This document shows, piece after piece, positions 60,093 through 64,000 of a stretch of DNA of 64,000 nucleotides (position 1 is the stretch's first letter; every line of letters begins with the position of its first letter). The position numbers were made by a program, and so were the translations under genes. The stretch lies in contig NZ_JBQHUF010000010.1 in assembly GCF_052065355.1 (NCBI RefSeq), positions 1 to 64,000 of the forward strand, in the 5' to 3' direction. The stretch is from Flavonifractor sp052065355. Lineage in GTDB: Bacteria > Bacillota > Clostridia > Oscillospirales > Oscillospiraceae. Under the pieces are notes generated by a model, which was given only the letters and a program-made list of their open reading frames with translations, did not search any database and was not told the origin of the DNA.

Positions 60093-60191
60093 GTACAGAA
60101 GTGCTGCCGCATCTGCGGCGCCACTTTTTTCGGTTGCGATGCAATCATCCGCCCGTCCCAGGTGTGTTATGGGCAGAAAGGAGAGAGAGCC

Positions 60192-60677
60192 ATGGCCATG
60201 CAGCTCCGGGGGGACGCCCCCTTCTCCTACGCAATGGAGCATTATCTGGATACGGTTTACCGGGCGGCCTGCCACAACGCCCCTACGGTGCAGGACGCGG
60301 AGGATGTGACCCAGGAGGTCTTTGAGGCCCTGCTGCGCAGCGGCAAGGCCTTTGCCGACGGGGAGCATCTGAAGGCGTGGCTGCTGCGGGTGGCCATCAA
60401 CAAGTGCAAAAACCTCCACCGGGCCAAGCGGTCGGAGGAGGTACCCCTGCCGCCCCAGTTCCCCGCCCCGGCGGAGCTGGACGGCTCGGTGCTGGACGAG
60501 GTGCGTGCTCTGCCGGAGCCCTACCGCAACGCCATCTACCTGCACTATTTTGAGGGCTACACCGCCAAGGAGATCGGAGAGATCCTTGGCACCAAGCGGA
60601 ACACCGTCCTGTCCTGGCTGTCCCGGGGACGGCAGGCCCTGCGGGCGCGGATGATCGGAGGGTTTGAAGATGAATAG
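60192..60677 (+). CDS. ECF-type RNA polymerase sigma factor (pair 2)
   Basis: 161 residues. Region 2 (YAMEHYLDTVYRAACHNAPT, AEDVTQEVFEALL) and region 4 (LPEPYRNAIYLHYFEGYTAK, EIGEILGTKRNTVLSWLSRG). ATG 60192 follows AAAGGAGAGAG; a frame opening 10 codons earlier includes the ribosome site. Same length and layout as the factor at 48173-48658, so the two are paralogues. Its stop overlaps the next start by 8 bases. Confidence 0.92.
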   Translation: MAMQLRGDAPFSYAMEHYLDTVYRAACHNAPTVQDAEDVTQEVFEALLRSGKAFADGEHLKAWLLRVAINKCKNLHRAKRSEEVPLPPQFPAPAELDGSVLDEVRALPEPYRNAIYLHYFEGYTAKEIGEILGTKRNTVLSWLSRGRQALRARMIGGFEDE

Positions 60678-62268
60678 ATTGGATTATATGGTCCAGGTGG
60701 AGGACCTCCACGCCTCCCCGGAGCTGCGGGCGCGGATCGCGGCTCTGGCCGGAGAGGCCAAGCGGCCCCGGCGGCGGTTCCGTCCCTGGATGGGGGTATG
60801 CGCCGCTGTGGCGGTGGTGGTGCTGGGGGGCGCCTGGCTGGTGACCAACGTGCGGATGGGCGGCAATGCCGGAGGCGGCGGCCACGACGAGGCCTCCACC
60901 TTCATGTCCTACGCCGGGCCCATCTTCCCCCTGACGCTGGGTGAAACCAACGACAGCATCACGGCGGAGCGCAACATTACCCTGGACTTCGCCCCCTGGG
61001 AACGACAGTGGGTATCCAACGAGGAAGAGGCGGCGGCTCTGGAGGGCGTCACCGAGGCCGAGCGGCAGGAGGCTCTGGAGCAGTACAACGAGTGGTTCAC
61101 CGACGGCGGTTATTACCGCAGCTATGACCACATTCTGGTCACCGACTCCTACACCCTGACCAACGACAGCGACACCGACCAGGAGGTGACGGTATACTAC
61201 CCCTTCGCCTCCATTTTGGAAGATCTGTCCAAGTACCGGCCCGCCCTGACAGTAGACGGGGCGGAGGCGGACACCGCCCTGACTGTCGGTAGCGCCTGGA
61301 GCGGGTATTCCGCCGGGAGCTGGGAGGACTATAAGGACCTGTTTTCCGGCGGGGACTATCTGGGAACGGCCCTGGACCCGCTCCGGGACCCCGCGTCCAT
61401 CCCGGTGATCGTCTACGAGTTTACCGACCCCTACGGACCGGCGGAGCGCGAGGATGCTCCCAACCCCTCCATCCGGGCCAGCATGGAGCTGGACTACGAT
61501 CAGACAGTCGTGCTGTCCTACGGCTTCCAGGGCGGCTCCTTTGATCGGGAAGCGGGCACTATGATGCAGGATTTCTCCATCCCGGAGCCCGGAGAAGCGG
61601 ACTACGGCAGTACCCGCTGTCTGGTGGTACTGGGTGAGGACGTGACCGGCCTCACCACCAAAGGCTATGTCTCCGGTAGCAACGATCCGGACACTCCTGT
61701 TCTGGAGGACAGCGGGGTCACCGTGACTCGGTACGAGAGCGATCTGGACACCATCTTCCGCACCATCCTGGCGGACGCCCTGGCCCGGCGGATGGACACG
61801 GAGGACATCATGTACACCGACCTGGACTTCGAGACCTGCTATCGGGTCATTCTGGAGCGGTTCTACCAGAGCGGTCTGCCGGAAAACCTGTCGGAGTGGA
61901 CCGGCACCGGCTGCATCGAGGATTTTATCAGCGAGAGCTTCACCATGGACCGGGTGAGCTGGGTATCGGCTCAGGTCACCGTTCCAGCCGGAGGGAGCGT
62001 CACGGTGGAGGCCTCCTTTGCCAAGGCGGGCAGCTTTGACTACGCCTGCGCCCACACCAAAAACCGGGGCGTGTACGGCTACGACCTGGTGACGAAGCTG
62101 GGCTCCAACCTGGCCTGCACATCCCAGACCGCCACCCTGGAGGACCGGGGGCTCATTACCATCGTTCGACAGAACTTCGGCTTCGACCTGGAAAAGGGCG
62201 TGAACACCGTCACCCTGGACCCGGCGGAGGAGCACTACTACCTGGAGGTCAAGCGCCTCACAGAATAA
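60670..62268 (+). CDS. Membrane-anchored anti-sigma-like protein (pair 2)
   Basis: 532 residues. Short cytoplasmic part (NRLDYMVQVEDLHASPELRA), one membrane segment near 42-60 (GVCAAVAVVVLGGAWLVTNV), and a large outside domain rich in Asp, Tyr and Thr, quite different in sequence from the outside domain of pair 1. ATG 60670 overlaps the sigma gene. A role as anti-sigma or sensor is inferred from position and shape only. Confidence 0.72.
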   Translation: MNRLDYMVQVEDLHASPELRARIAALAGEAKRPRRRFRPWMGVCAAVAVVVLGGAWLVTNVRMGGNAGGGGHDEASTFMSYAGPIFPLTLGETNDSITAERNITLDFAPWERQWVSNEEEAAALEGVTEAERQEALEQYNEWFTDGGYYRSYDHILVTDSYTLTNDSDTDQEVTVYYPFASILEDLSKYRPALTVDGAEADTALTVGSAWSGYSAGSWEDYKDLFSGGDYLGTALDPLRDPASIPVIVYEFTDPYGPAEREDAPNPSIRASMELDYDQTVVLSYGFQGGSFDREAGTMMQDFSIPEPGEADYGSTRCLVVLGEDVTGLTTKGYVSGSNDPDTPVLEDSGVTVTRYESDLDTIFRTILADALARRMDTEDIMYTDLDFETCYRVILERFYQSGLPENLSEWTGTGCIEDFISESFTMDRVSWVSAQVTVPAGGSVTVEASFAKAGSFDYACAHTKNRGVYGYDLVTKLGSNLACTSQTATLEDRGLITIVRQNFGFDLEKGVNTVTLDPAEEHYYLEVKRLTE

Positions 62269-62310
62269 AAAAAGCGCCGTTTCCCGTAGGAAACGGCGCT
62301 TTCTTTTTTG
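62269..62310. terminator. Bidirectional terminator
   Basis: The stem AAAGCGCCGTTTCC / GGAAACGGCGCTTT with loop CGTA and A/T runs lies between pair 2 and the convergent acetyltransferase. Confidence 0.9.
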
Positions 62311-62311
62311 T

Positions 62312-62791
62312 TTAATGGGCGGGGCATCTCCGGTTGGGCCGCATGAATAGCCACTCGGACACACCGCGGCGCATCACGTCGTGGAGCAGACACTGGGGCT
62401 CGAACCCCAGGGACTGATAGAGCTTCTTGGCCCGCACGTTGAATTTGCTGGTCATGATAAACATGTTGGGGGCCTCCCCGGCCTCCATGACGCCGATGAA
62501 GATCTTCACCAGCGCGGTGCCGATACCCATGCCCCGATAGCGCTTCTTAACGCCCAGCAGGCTCAGATAGGGCAGGCCGGCCAGACCGTCCCGGGTCATA
62601 TGCATGACGCCCACCGGCTCGTTCTTGGAGCTCATGGCCACATAGAGCTCACCCTTATTCATCGCGTCCGTCAACACTGTGGGCAGCCGATCGCTGTCGG
62701 CGAAATAGGCGTCGTACAGCTTGGAGTCATAAAACACCTGGCAGTATTCCTCCAGGCGGCTGGGGTCGCCTTTCACTAGGGTGAAATCCAT
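62312..62791 (-). CDS. GNAT-family N-acetyltransferase
   Basis: 159 residues. Acetyl-CoA-binding motif A GVKKRYRGMGIGTALVKIFI near residue 75, with YLSLLGV before it and KKLYQSLGFEPQ near 130. It transfers an acetyl group to an amine of an unknown substrate. ATG 62791 follows GGGAGGG; five upstream codons are not supported. Confidence 0.85.
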   Translation of the reverse strand: MDFTLVKGDPSRLEEYCQVFYDSKLYDAYFADSDRLPTVLTDAMNKGELYVAMSSKNEPVGVMHMTRDGLAGLPYLSLLGVKKRYRGMGIGTALVKIFIGVMEAGEAPNMFIMTSKFNVRAKKLYQSLGFEPQCLLHDVMRRGVSEWLFMRPNRRCPAH

Positions 62792-62867
62792 GCTGTTCCC
62801 TCCCAAATTCTCTCTGTCTGTATGGTAAGGCAGCCGAACGTGCTTGTCAAGCCCTCAATGGATTTTC

Positions 62868-64000
62868 TTACCGCTGGCCCATGGGCACATAATCGGAGTG
62901 CGCGCCCACATACTTATAGGCCGGGCGGATGATCTTGCCCATGTTGATGAGCTCTTCCATGCGGTGGGCGGACCAGCCAGCCACGCGGGCCATGGCGAAC
63001 AGGGGGGTATACAGCTCCAGAGGCAGGTCCAGCATGTGATACACAAAGCCGGAGTAGAAGTCCACGTTGGCGGACACGCCCTTGTACATCTTCCGCTCCC
63101 CGGCGATGACCTCGGGACCCAGTCGGGCCACCAGGGAGTAGAGCTCGTACTCCTCGTCCCGGCCCTTCTCGCGGGAGAGCTTCTCCACAAATTTCTGGAA
63201 CAGGTTGGCACGGGGATCGGACAGGGAGTAGACGGCGTGGCCCATACCGTAAATGAGGCCGGCCTTGTCGAAGGCCTTCTTGTCCAGCAGAGCCTGGAGG
63301 TAGGCCCGGACCTCGTCCTCGTCCTTCCAGTCCTTCACGTGCTCCTTCATGTCCTCAAACATGCGCACCACCTTGATGTTGGCGCCGCCGTGCTTGGGAC
63401 CCTTCAGGGAGGCCAGCGCGGCCGCCATGCAGGAGTAGGTATCGGTGCCGGAGGAGGTGACCACGTGGGTGGTGAAGGTGGAGTTGTTGCCGCCGCCGTG
63501 CTCAGCATGGAGGGTCAGGCAGATGTCCAGCACGTGGGCCTCCCAGAAGGAGTAGGAGGAGTCCGCTCGCAGCAGGGAGAGGATGTTCTCCGCGGTGGAC
63601 AGCTCCGGCCGGGGTGCATGGATGTACAGGCTGCTGCCGCTCTTGTAGTTCCAGGCCTGGTAGCCGTAGACGCTGAGCATGGGGAAGAGGGAAATGAGCT
63701 GGACGCACTGGCGCATAACGTTGGGCAGGGAGATGTCGTCACACTGGTCGTCATAGGAGGCCAGGTTGAGCACGCTCCGGGCCAGGGAGTTCATAATGTC
63801 GTGGCTGGGCGCCTTCAGGATCACGTCCCGCACGAAGTTATTGGGCAGGGACCGGTAGTAGGACAGCTGCTTGGTGAAGCTGTCCAGCTCCTCCTGGTTG
63901 GGCAGGTGCCCCAGCAGCAGCAGGTAGGCAGTCTCCTCAAAGCCGAAGCGGCCTTCGCTGAGGGCGCCCTCCACCAGCTGCTCCACATCGATGCCGCGGT
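62868..64000 (-). CDS. gltA: Citrate synthase, 5' end outside the window
   Basis: At least 377 codons, reading off the right edge (the frame is open through base 64000, RGIDVEQLVEG). Catalytic residues of the family: His in LTLHAEHGGGNNSTFT, His in YGMGHAVYSLSDPRANLF, Asp in ANVDFYSGFVYHML. It condenses oxaloacetate with acetyl-CoA to citrate, the entry to the oxidative branch toward 2-oxoglutarate and glutamate. The N-terminal domain (about 80 residues) is missing from view. Stop TAA at 62870-62868. Confidence 0.93.
   Translation of the reverse strand, partial: RGIDVEQLVEGALSEGRFGFEETAYLLLLGHLPNQEELDSFTKQLSYYRSLPNNFVRDVILKAPSHDIMNSLARSVLNLASYDDQCDDISLPNVMRQCVQLISLFPMLSVYGYQAWNYKSGSSLYIHAPRPELSTAENILSLLRADSSYSFWEAHVLDICLTLHAEHGGGNNSTFTTHVVTSSGTDTYSCMAAALASLKGPKHGGANIKVVRMFEDMKEHVKDWKDEDEVRAYLQALLDKKAFDKAGLIYGMGHAVYSLSDPRANLFQKFVEKLSREKGRDEEYELYSLVARLGPEVIAGERKMYKGVSANVDFYSGFVYHMLDLPLELYTPLFAMARVAGWSAHRMEELINMGKIIRPAYKYVGAHSDYVPMGQR

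Overview
The window reads as a GC-rich gut clostridium, most likely of the Oscillospiraceae (Flavonifractor / Lawsonibacter / Intestinimonas type). This is inferred from gene content: reverse rubrerythrin, indolepyruvate:ferredoxin oxidoreductase, ComEC, a T-box before alaS, an S41 protease with SLH repeats, rrn-type tandem promoters, and AGGAGG-type ribosome sites almost everywhere. No rRNA or tRNA gene and no CRISPR array is visible inside the window.

Layout. 1-480: three evenly spaced minus-strand promoters and the leader of an rRNA operon that leaves the window on the left. 480-2714: metA and two orphan phage-tail-like genes. 2712-11469: two leftward transcription units for oxidative fermentation of aromatic amino acids and CoA activation of acids (aminotransferase, ACT protein, PaaK-type ligase, IorB, IorA; then a sodium:solute symporter and an acyl-CoA synthetase). 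11583-13779: a CPA2 antiporter and a DUF1275 membrane protein. About 14.06-31.5 kb: an integrated element inserted in the 3' end of a reverse-rubrerythrin gene. 31.6-36.8 kb: rubrerythrin, an RNase M5-like Toprim protein, holA, comEC. 37.4-42.7 kb: a YbjQ protein, a secreted S41 protease and a TrpXYZ-like ABC transporter. 42.9-48.1 kb: cell-wall and housekeeping genes (WecG/TagA, tmk, DJ-1, 5-FCL, mltG, U32). 48.2-62.3 kb: two ECF sigma/anti-sigma pairs, a redox-type alcohol dehydrogenase, T-box-alaS, a cytidylate-kinase-like protein, gdhA and a FAD-dependent oxidoreductase. 62.3-64.0 kb: a GNAT acetyltransferase and a citrate synthase cut by the window edge.

The element is the most interesting part. 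Its two ends carry 262-bp copies of the rubrerythrin 3' end (about 93 percent identical by eye), so the target gene is still intact at the right end and its tail is displaced to the left. Inside it a second element of about 7.6 kb (serine recombinase, MobV relaxase, RepA_N, Cys-rich VLP protein, XRE regulator and a Tet(40)-type efflux gene) is inserted in a membrane-protein gene that can be rejoined exactly in frame. The outer element looks decayed: three of its genes are each interrupted by one TAG codon, a primase has lost its 5' end, and no secretion genes are left, while the inner element looks intact.

Functionally, the aromatic amino acid genes, the possible tryptophan transporter, glutamate dehydrogenase and the alcohol dehydrogenase with Rex-like sites fit an amino-acid-fermenting anaerobe.
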